NCBI GenBank assembly: GCA_905233625.1 | Contig: CAJOFJ010000020.1 | Span: 23,408 to 87,407, forward strand | Origin: an uncultured Bacteroidales bacterium | GTDB lineage: Bacteria; Bacteroidota; Bacteroidia; Bacteroidales; WCHB1-69 | Direction: 5' to 3' | DNA: 64,000 bases | In this document: positions 56,947 to 64,000 of the stretch, piece after piece | Layout: each line of letters begins with the position of its first letter | Position numbering within the stretch: the first letter of the stretch is position 1 | The notes under the pieces: generated by a model | Told to the model about the DNA's origin: nothing | Seen by the model: the letters and a program-made list of their open reading frames with translations, nothing else | Database searches by the model: none | Position numbers and translations under genes: made by a program

Positions 56947-58012
56947 TTTCTTCCTCTTTAGTATTGGTCAGGTTGAAAAAATCATCCTGCTGTGCCATGT
57001 AATAATTCAACAACTTCTTATTATTGTTATACATTTTCTTGACAAAGAAATAACGTCTGATTTTGCCATTTAGTTTATTCAACTTCACACGTTTATTCAT
57101 ATTTTTTCCGAAATCACGCCAATTATCGTCATGATCGTTATTGGCCACTGTCTCCATTTCAGAAACCAGAAGATTCATAAAAGGAATCAAAACCGGACAA
57201 ACTTTGTCACAATTTCCGCACAAAGTTGTATTTACAAAAATGTCGGAATTTTTCCTGTTACTTGAAAAGGCGTTATTTTTTACCAAGTCAATTGGGGCAT
57301 ATTTATGGTTGATTTTGAATACAGGACAAACCTTTTTGCAATTGCCACAATTGATGCAGTATAACGTCTCGCGCAACTTTGCATTGTTCAGAATCTCTGT
57401 GATACCATTATCATACAAAAGAACAGTAATATTCACTTTTTGAGTAGAATAAGTATCGGACTGATCAAACTGATAATTATTGGATATAATTTTATTGAAA
57501 GGTTGGGAAATAATATCCACAGCCTGCTGATTACCATAAACCTGTTCTCTGTCGTACAAGGACAAAATGATACCCAAATCCGAACTTTTTACAATCAGGT
57601 TATTGATATTCAGAATAAAAATTACATGATCAACCTTATTGAAACAATTTTTGCAATGATGATTGAAAACCACCACAGAACCTGTATCCACCAAACCGAA
57701 ATTGGCATTGGTAATTAAGAAATCAGAAGATTCTATATTATTTTCAAGATCTTCTACCGCAATTGTTTTGATAAGATTGTTAGTATTGGTCAAATCCTCT
57801 GGTATTACCGGCAAATCAAAACAAACCTTATTAAAATGTGTTTTAGGCATAGCGGATTTTATATAATCCGTCAATTCATCCTCATTTGAAATCCACTTCA
57901 CTTCCATGCCATTTGTTGAAAGTTTATTTTCAAAAGCTAACAAACTATTATCCATATTCTCGATGTAAGAATATCTGATAAAATTCGCTCTCTTATTGAT
58001 AGAAGTATTCAT
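56933..58012 (-). CDS. LUD domain / 4Fe-4S dicluster protein (LutB-like)
   Basis: YCINCGNCKKVCPVFKI and LCGNCDKVCPVLIP Fe-S motifs; N-terminal LUD-like region (ITNANFGLVDTGSVVV). Confidence 0.8.
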   Translation of the reverse strand: MNTSINKRANFIRYSYIENMDNSLLAFENKLSTNGMEVKWISNEDELTDYIKSAMPKTHFNKVCFDLPVIPEDLTNTNNLIKTIAVEDLENNIESSDFLITNANFGLVDTGSVVVFNHHCKNCFNKVDHVIFILNINNLIVKSSDLGIILSLYDREQVYGNQQAVDIISQPFNKIISNNYQFDQSDTYSTQKVNITVLLYDNGITEILNNAKLRETLYCINCGNCKKVCPVFKINHKYAPIDLVKNNAFSSNRKNSDIFVNTTLCGNCDKVCPVLIPFMNLLVSEMETVANNDHDDNWRDFGKNMNKRVKLNKLNGKIRRYFFVKKMYNNNKKLLNYYMAQQDDFFNLTNTKEEENARN

Positions 58013-58026
58013 GACGAAAGTACAAT

Positions 58027-58455
58027 TTAATGAATATCAATTTTTTCCACTCTGCGCTGGTGTCTTCCACCTTCAAAATGGGTTGAAAAAAAAGTTTTCA
58101 CCACATCAAAAGCATCTTCTTCTGTAATAAAACGAGCAGGAAGGACCAAGATATTGGCATTATTATGCTGACGAGCCAATGCAGCTATTTCAGGTTTCCA
58201 ACACAAAGCCGCTCTAATACCTGCATGTTTATTGGCCGTCATTCCTATTCCATTGCCCGTACCGCATATCAAAATGCCATACTCGTGTTTTCCACTTGAA
58301 ACATCTTCTGCCACAGGATGGGCAAAATCAGGATAATCAACACTATCTGCAGAAAATGGACCATAATTTTCAAATTCGAAATTATCTTTGAAATGAGATA
58401 TAATTTTCTCTTTTAAATCATAACCGGCATGATCTGATGCTATAATAATTTTCAT
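58027..58455 (-). CDS. rpiB: Ribose-5-phosphate isomerase B
   Basis: MKIIIASDHAGYDLKEKI; VDYPDFAHPVAEDV; GILICGTGNGIGMTANKHAGIRAALC; internal Met start. Confidence 0.95.
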   Translation of the reverse strand: MKIIIASDHAGYDLKEKIISHFKDNFEFENYGPFSADSVDYPDFAHPVAEDVSSGKHEYGILICGTGNGIGMTANKHAGIRAALCWKPEIAALARQHNNANILVLPARFITEEDAFDVVKTFFSTHFEGGRHQRRVEKIDIH

Positions 58456-58980
58456 TTTTTGCAGTTTTATTCTATGATTGCAAAAATACAAATTAGTTGC
58501 GAGATGATAAATGATAAAAAAAACTTTTTTTTAACCATACATTATGATGTAAATAAAATGCTTAATTTGAGTAAATTAACCTATATTGTTAAAAAAAGTG
58601 TTCAAAACTGATATGAAAATGAACAAACATGTTGATTTTTTTCAATAATTCATCAAAAACAAAACTTATTATTTATTTATGAGCAAAAAAAAGAGGATTT
58701 CAACATCAATTTTGAACAAAATAACAGTCAAAAAAGAAAAAAAATTATCAACTTATAAGATTATTAGCGAAAAATTTAAAATATAGAAGAAGATTATCAC
58801 ACAATATATTAGCTTTTTTTTACTTGTTCATATCATGTTTATAAATCAAAATAAGTTCAGATGCAAATAAAAGCGCAGAAAAAAATAAACTTTACCAACA
58901 GCATTATATCTTTTCAAAATATCTTTTCTCTTTTTTTATTTTGATAAAAATGATATAAGCAAAATCACTAAATTTGCCAC

Positions 58981-59751
58981 ATGAAAAAATTAGCGCTTTT
59001 CATCTTATTTACATGTATACTTTTTGCCGGAAAAGCACAGCAAAGCAGCTTTAATGGCAAGGTTTACGATGGAATAAATTTTTATCCTATCGAAGGAGCA
59101 AATATATACAATGCCACCAGAAAAAATTTTGTTTTTTCTGACAAAGAAGGAAACTTTACCATAGCTTGTAGACTGCACGATACGTTGATCATATCAAAAT
59201 CCATTTATCGTCAGCTTATTGTGGTGTTGGATGAGGAATTGATGAAGAAAAAAAATGAGGATTTTCTATTGTATTACAAAGCTATATTGTTGAAAGAAGT
59301 GAGTGTAATTTCTTTAAATCCTACATACGAAGGTTTTAAGAGAGATTTGGCAAAGATAGAGATTCCTGAAATATATCAGCGAATACCAGGGGTAGAATTA
59401 ACAGAACTGGACAAAGCCAACGCAGAATATGACAAGGGACCAAATGTATTAAGAAACACCGCAATTGCTCATCCTATATCATTTTTGTATGAGACTTTCA
59501 GCAAAAAGGCGAAAATGAAAAGACTGTACAATGAAATGGTTCAATATGAAGATCGTCTGGATGAACTACCATTAAAATATAACAAGGAAATAGTGAAAGA
59601 ATTGACAGGTTTGCCTGATGATGAGATATTGAGTTTTATGATGTATTGTCATTTCAGTTATTATGATTTGGTACGATGGACACCCATGCAGATTATCAAT
59701 GCCATCAAGGACAAATACATCAATTATGAATACGAAAAGATGAAGCAGTAG
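58981..59751 (+). CDS. Carboxypeptidase-regulatory-like domain protein, secreted
   Basis: Signal peptide; FNGKVYDGINFYPIEGANIYNATRKNFVFSDKEGNFTI. Confidence 0.75.
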   Translation: MKKLALFILFTCILFAGKAQQSSFNGKVYDGINFYPIEGANIYNATRKNFVFSDKEGNFTIACRLHDTLIISKSIYRQLIVVLDEELMKKKNEDFLLYYKAILLKEVSVISLNPTYEGFKRDLAKIEIPEIYQRIPGVELTELDKANAEYDKGPNVLRNTAIAHPISFLYETFSKKAKMKRLYNEMVQYEDRLDELPLKYNKEIVKELTGLPDDEILSFMMYCHFSYYDLVRWTPMQIINAIKDKYINYEYEKMKQ

Positions 59752-59758
59752 GTGTAAA

Positions 59759-59977
59759 ATGAAAGAATTTTTGAAAAAAAACTTCAATTTGTATCATCTG
59801 ATTGGGATGATTCTGTTTACAGTTTTGGCTGTACTTTATTGGTATAAATCGGGACAATTTAGTGATAATATATTGAAAAACAATATTTTAATGATGACAA
59901 TATGGGGATTATTGGTGGGTTATCTTACTGCTGATATGGTAAGTAATGCGATAAAAAGAAAAGATAATCAAGAATAA
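59759..59977 (+). CDS. Small membrane protein (72 aa, two predicted TM helices)
   Basis: LYHLIGMILFTVLAVLYWY ... ILMMTIWGLLVGYLTADMV; starts 7 nt after the upstream stop. Confidence 0.6.
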   Translation: MKEFLKKNFNLYHLIGMILFTVLAVLYWYKSGQFSDNILKNNILMMTIWGLLVGYLTADMVSNAIKRKDNQE

Positions 59978-59989
59978 AAATAATTTTTG

Positions 59990-60019
59990 TTTGGGAATCC
60001 AAAAAAATGAGTATCTTTG
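59990..60019 (+). promoter_or_regulatory. Bacteroidetes-type promoter (TTTG / TATCTTTG) for ilvE
   Basis: TTTG 59990-59993 and TATCTTTG 60012-60019. Confidence 0.6.
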
Positions 60020-60068
60020 CAATCCTCTTTTAAAGAGCATATAATTGTAATAATCAAAATTATACGAA

Positions 60069-61091
60069 ATGAAAAATATTGAATGGAAAAATCTGGGTTT
60101 CGGTTATGTGAAGACCGATTACAATGTACGTTGCTATTTCAGAAACGGAGAATGGGGCAAATTGGAGATTTCATCCGATGAGTATATTCCCATGCACATG
60201 GCAGCTTCTTGCTTGCATTATGGTCAGGAAGCATTTGAAGGCATGAAAGCATTCAGAGGTAAAGACGGTAAAGTTCGTTTGTTCCGTTGGGACGAGAACT
60301 GGAAGAGATTGAATAGCTCTGCAGATACTATTATGCTGGCTCCCATTCCGAAGGAATTGTTTTTCCAGGCTATGGAAATGGTTATCAAATTAAATGTTGA
60401 CTATATTCCGCCTTATGGAACAGAAGGTTCATTATATATTCGTCCCCTGTTGATTGGAACAGGAGCCACTGTTGGTGTAAAACCAGCCAATGAATATTTG
60501 TTCATTGTGTTTGTAACACCTGTTGGACCTTATTTCAAAGAAGGTTTCAAACCTACCAATATGCAGATTGCCCTGGATTATGACCGTGCCGCTCCACTGG
60601 GAACAGGTCATGTGAAAGTTGGTGGCAACTATGCTGCTTCTCTGCGTGCTGGTGAAAGAGCTCATGCCGAAGGTTTCAGTGCTTCTATTTTTGCTGATGC
60701 CAAGACCAAAACATACATTGATGAAGCTGGTCCCGCCAACTTCTTCGGTATCAAAGATGGCAAATATGTGACTCCGGATTCAGGATCTATCCTTCCATCT
60801 ATCACCAACAAGAGCTTGACAACTATCGCCGCTGATTTGGGTCTGGTAGTAGAGAGAAGACATATCAAATTGGATGAAATTGGTACATTTGAAGAAGCAG
60901 GCGCTTGCGGTACAGCAGCTGTCATTTCTCCTATCCACATGATCCAAGATCGCGCCACTGGTAAGGAATATGTGATTGCAAAAGATGGCAAACCCGGTCC
61001 CTGGAGCACCAAGATGCGTGAGATTTTGATGGGTATCCAATATGGAGAAATTGAAGATAAATATGGTTGGTGTACTGTAATTGACTGTTAA
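60069..61091 (+). CDS. ilvE: Branched-chain amino acid aminotransferase
   Basis: HYGQEAFEGMKAFRGKDGKVRLFRWDENWKRLNSSADTIMLAPIP; GTGHVKVGGNYAASL; EEAGACGTAAVISPI. Confidence 0.96.
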   Translation: MKNIEWKNLGFGYVKTDYNVRCYFRNGEWGKLEISSDEYIPMHMAASCLHYGQEAFEGMKAFRGKDGKVRLFRWDENWKRLNSSADTIMLAPIPKELFFQAMEMVIKLNVDYIPPYGTEGSLYIRPLLIGTGATVGVKPANEYLFIVFVTPVGPYFKEGFKPTNMQIALDYDRAAPLGTGHVKVGGNYAASLRAGERAHAEGFSASIFADAKTKTYIDEAGPANFFGIKDGKYVTPDSGSILPSITNKSLTTIAADLGLVVERRHIKLDEIGTFEEAGACGTAAVISPIHMIQDRATGKEYVIAKDGKPGPWSTKMREILMGIQYGEIEDKYGWCTVIDC

Positions 61092-61213
61092 TCAGTATAT
61101 TAACAATATTTAACAAAAATCTCCAAAGAAATAATTCTAAGTAATTGTAATTGAAGTATTTTTGCAGTCTCAAAAAAGAACATAAAAAAACAACCAATTA
61201 AAAAAAAAGAAAA

Positions 61214-61411
61214 ATGAAAAAATTATTTGCTATCCTCGCAGTATCTGCATTCGTTTTCGCAGCTTGTGGTCAAAAAGCTGAAACTGAAGAACCCGTTGTA
61301 GAAGAAGCAGTAGTTGAAGAAGCTGTTGTTGAAGAACCCGTTGCAGAAGAACAGACAGCAGAAGTTGTTGAAGGTGAAGAAGCTCCTGCTGAAGAAGTAG
61401 TTGCTGAGTAA
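61214..61411 (+). CDS. Small Glu/Val/Ala-rich putative lipoprotein (65 aa)
   Basis: MKKLFAILAVSAFVFAACGQ lipobox followed by EEPVVEEAVVEEAVVEEPVAEE repeats; promoter-like TATTTTTG at 61157 and a strong terminator. Confidence 0.75.
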   Translation: MKKLFAILAVSAFVFAACGQKAETEEPVVEEAVVEEAVVEEPVAEEQTAEVVEGEEAPAEEVVAE

Positions 61412-61430
61412 TTTTTCAGTAAAACTAAGA

Positions 61431-61460
61431 AAAAAGACACTCCAAGAGTGTCTTTTTTTT
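61431..61460 (+). terminator. Intrinsic terminator AAAAAGACACTC-CAA-GAGTGTCTTTTTTTT
   Basis: Stem GACACTC/GAGTGTC followed by a T tract. Confidence 0.85.
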
Positions 61461-61543
61461 TGCCCAAAAAATTCCCCTTCTTTTAGAAGGGGTGCCCGAA
61501 AGGCGGGGTAGTGGAAAAAAGAGTAGATAAAACAAGAAATATC

Positions 61544-61960
61544 ATGGAAATACGTTTAATGACTCCGGAAGATTACGACGAAGTATATGCCTTATGGTAT
61601 GGAACTCAGGGTATGCGTTTGCGCAGCGGTGATGACACGAAAGAAGGAATCACCAAATTTCTCGAAAAAAATCCCACATCCAACTTTGTTGCGGTGGAAA
61701 ACGGAGAGATTATAGGGGTGATTATGTGTGGTATGGACGGTAGAAGAGCTTATATCTACCATACCACCGTAAAAGAGCCGCTTCGCGGCAAAGGAATTGG
61801 CAAAGCCCTGCTAAACAAAGTATACGAGGCCATTCGTGCCGCCGGCATTCGGAAAAACGGCTTGTTAGTCATCAAAGACAACGAGATTGGCAAGGGATTC
61901 TGGCGTTCCCAAGGCTGGGAAGAAAGGCATGATGTGCTGTACTACAGTATCAATATGTAA
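61544..61960 (+). CDS. GNAT family N-acetyltransferase
   Basis: MEIRLMTPEDYDEVYALW; AYIYHTTVKEPLRGKGIGKALLNKVYEAIRAAG; internal Met start. Confidence 0.88.
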   Translation: MEIRLMTPEDYDEVYALWYGTQGMRLRSGDDTKEGITKFLEKNPTSNFVAVENGEIIGVIMCGMDGRRAYIYHTTVKEPLRGKGIGKALLNKVYEAIRAAGIRKNGLLVIKDNEIGKGFWRSQGWEERHDVLYYSINM

Positions 61961-61963
61961 TTC

Positions 61964-61991
61964 AATTAGCAAATTAGTTAATTAGCAAATG
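61964..61991. repeat. AATTAGCA/AATTAGTT octamer array
   Basis: AATTAGCA|AATTAGTT|AATTAGCA|AATG, 3 nt after the GNAT stop. Confidence 0.75.
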
Positions 61992-61995
61992 AAGT

Positions 61996-62075
61996 AGGGG
62001 GAGTTTCGCACTGCGTGCTCAAGGGGAGTGGACTTCGTCCATAGGGGAGTCTCACTTTGTTCGAGAGGAGAAGGG
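61996..62075. repeat. GGGGAGT hairpin repeat element (copy 2)
   Basis: GGGGAGTTTCGCACTGCGTGCTCAAGGGGAGTGGACTTCGTCCATAGGGGAGTCTCAC, close match to 46750-46858. Confidence 0.88.
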
Positions 62076-62090
62076 CATTCACCCCAATAA

Positions 62091-63770
62091 TTATTCCATC
62101 AACTTCTTATAATGAATACGCTTGGGTCCTTCGTTGCCTAAGCGTTTCTTTTTGTTCTCCTCGTATTCGGTGTAGCTGCCTTCGAAGAAATATACCTGCG
62201 ACTCGCCTTCAAAGGCCAGAATGTGGGTGCAGATGCGATCAAGGAACCAGCGATCGTGGGAAATAACCACCGCACAGCCGGCAAAGTCGTCCAAAGCCTC
62301 TTCCAAAGCCCGCAGGGTGTTCACGTCAATGTCATTGGTGGGCTCGTCCAACAAGAGCACATTGGCTTCCGATTTCAAAGTGAGTGCCAGGTGCAAACGG
62401 TTGCGCTCGCCACCCGATAACACGCCTGTTTTCTTGCTTTGGTCGGTGCCGCTGAAATTAAAGCGCGAAATATAGGCTCTGGAGTTGATTAAACGTCCGC
62501 CTAAAGTAATTTGTTCATTTCCTTCCGAAACCACCTCCCAGACCGTTTTTTCAGGGTCTATGGAGCTGTGTTGCTGGTCTACATACCCCAGCTTGACCGT
62601 ATCACCTACCCTAAAACTGCCGCTATCAGGCTGCTCCAAGCCCATGATGAGGCGGAAGAGGGTGGTTTTGCCTGCACCATTGGGACCGATAACGCCCACA
62701 ATGCCATTAGGCGGCAGGTTGAAGTTGAGGTTTTCGAAGAGCAATTTGTCGCCGTAAGCTTTCGAAACATTCTGGGCTTCGATTACCTGGTCGCCCAAGC
62801 GTGGACCATTGGGAATGAAAATCTGCAGTTTCTCCTCTTTTTCCTTCACATCCTCGTTCAGCAATTTGTCGTAGGCGTTCAAACGGGCTTTTCCCTTGGC
62901 TTGACGGGCTTTCGGGGCCATGCGCACCCATTCCAATTCGCGCTCTAAGGTTCTCCTGCGCTTGGACTCCTGTTTCTCTTCCATGGCGAGACGGTTGGTC
63001 TTCTGTTCCAGCCAAGAGGAATAGTTACCTTGCCAAGGAATACCTTCTCCGCGGTCCAGTTCGAGGATCCAGCCAGCCACATTGTCCAAGAAATAACGGT
63101 CATGGGTGACGGCAATAACGGTACCCTTATACTGCTGCAGGTGCATTTCGAGCCACTGTACAGACTCGGCATCCAAGTGGTTGGTAGGCTCGTCCAGAAG
63201 CAAGATATCGGGCTCTGACAACAGTAGGCGGCACAGGGCCACACGGCGGCGTTCGCCTCCCGATAGGTTTTGGATGGGGGTGTCACCTTCGGGGCAGCGC
63301 AGGGCGTCCATGGCGCGCTCCAGCTTGGAGTCCAGTTCCCAAGCGTCGTGCTGCTCGATGAGTTCGGTCAGCTCTCCCTGGCGCTCGATGAGTTTGTTCA
63401 TCTCGTCGTCGCTCATGGGCTCCATGAACTTCATGTTCACCTCCTCATATTCTTTCAGGATATCCACCACTTCCTGCACACCTTTCATCACCTCTTCCTT
63501 CACGGTGAGATTGTCGTCGAGCTGGGGTTCCTGGGGCAGATAGCCCACAGAATAGCCAGGCGAGAAAACCACTTCGCCCTGGTAGGACTTGTCGAGGCCG
63601 GCGATGATTTTCAGCAAGGTGGACTTGCCCGCGCCATTCAATCCCAATACACCGATTTTCGCTCCGTAAAAGAACGAAAGGTAGATGTTTTTCAATACTT
63701 GTTTCTGGGGCGGGATAATCTTACTCACGCCCACCATGGAGAAGATGATTTTTTTGTCGTCGATAGCCAT
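62091..63770 (-). CDS. ettA: Energy-dependent translational throttle protein EttA (ABC-F ATPase)
   Basis: Two ABC domains (GLNGAGKSTLLKI, LSGGERRRVALCRLLL, GPNGAGKTTLFRL, LSGGERNRLHLALTL) and EttA-type start SMVGVSKIIPPQKQVLKNI. Confidence 0.93.
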   Translation of the reverse strand: MAIDDKKIIFSMVGVSKIIPPQKQVLKNIYLSFFYGAKIGVLGLNGAGKSTLLKIIAGLDKSYQGEVVFSPGYSVGYLPQEPQLDDNLTVKEEVMKGVQEVVDILKEYEEVNMKFMEPMSDDEMNKLIERQGELTELIEQHDAWELDSKLERAMDALRCPEGDTPIQNLSGGERRRVALCRLLLSEPDILLLDEPTNHLDAESVQWLEMHLQQYKGTVIAVTHDRYFLDNVAGWILELDRGEGIPWQGNYSSWLEQKTNRLAMEEKQESKRRRTLERELEWVRMAPKARQAKGKARLNAYDKLLNEDVKEKEEKLQIFIPNGPRLGDQVIEAQNVSKAYGDKLLFENLNFNLPPNGIVGVIGPNGAGKTTLFRLIMGLEQPDSGSFRVGDTVKLGYVDQQHSSIDPEKTVWEVVSEGNEQITLGGRLINSRAYISRFNFSGTDQSKKTGVLSGGERNRLHLALTLKSEANVLLLDEPTNDIDVNTLRALEEALDDFAGCAVVISHDRWFLDRICTHILAFEGESQVYFFEGSYTEYEENKKKRLGNEGPKRIHYKKLME

Positions 63771-63786
63771 GTTTTTATTGTTTTAT

Positions 63787-63985
63787 ACGTGTATTCGCTC
63801 ACTTCGTTCGCTCGAGGAGACACTCGCTGCGCTCGTTCGGTAAGACGCTCATTTCATTCGCTCGGGTAGTCGTTCGCTGCGCTCGTTCGGATATACGATT
63901 ATAGCTTTCTCGTCTTCCCGTCTTCCCGAGTACACGTCAGTGTACGTCTCCTCGTCTCCCCGAATGCACGCAGTGCATGTCTTCC
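63787..63985. repeat. Composite 8-bp/25-bp hairpin repeat array (locus R7)
   Basis: GCTCACTTCGTTCGCTC, ACTCGCTGCGCTCGTTC, GCTCATTTCATTCGCTC, GTTCGCTGCGCTCGTTC, centre CGGATATACGATT, CGTCTTCC octamers, GTACACGTCAGTGTAC (63930-63945), ATGCACGCAGTGCAT (63964-63978). Confidence 0.9.
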
Positions 63986-64000
63986 CGCTTCAGTTATTCA

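Noticed and set aside
61270-61467. Ser/Thr-rich - ORF
   Set aside because: Antisense of the EEVVEE-repeat lipoprotein and overlaps its terminator.

Overview
The window looks like one contiguous Bacteroidetes (Bacteroidales-like) chromosomal segment. Evidence: the TAnnTTTG promoter style, T9SS sorting domains, the OmpH/BamA/UppS/DUF6089 cluster and the DUF4301/DUF5686/DUF4175 families. Gene content is mostly housekeeping: ftcD, tRNA-Cys, typA, pepP, ackA, aroB (apparently disrupted), a HAD phosphatase, a MalY/PatB-type lyase, L-cysteine desulfidase, three ompH paralogs, bamA, uppS, gcvP, comEC, usp, a C69 dipeptidase, a pseudouridine synthase, purL, metK, mnmG, ybeY, DUF4175, a LUD/4Fe-4S protein, rpiB, ilvE and ettA. 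There is also a 3475-aa T9SS-secreted multidomain protein. I see no phage, transposase, CRISPR array or rRNA. The strongest unexplained signal is in the intergenic DNA. A family of composite elements is built from 8-bp units (NCGNRRAG-like) and 25-bp units (the same 8-mer carrying a 17-nt insert). The 17-nt inserts vary in sequence but keep paired positions (1-2 with 14-15, 5-6 with 10-11) around a usually TNC centre. On the opposite strand this reads as a GNA-triloop minihairpin, often with a tandem YGAR (sheared G.A type) step. Several arrays abut or supply stop codons. Other notable points are a SAM-II/SAM-V-like leader with an alternative long stem upstream of metK, two parS-like sites around mnmG-DUF4175, and a small deletion that breaks the NAD-binding motif of aroB. 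All calls come from reading by eye; no searches or folding were run.
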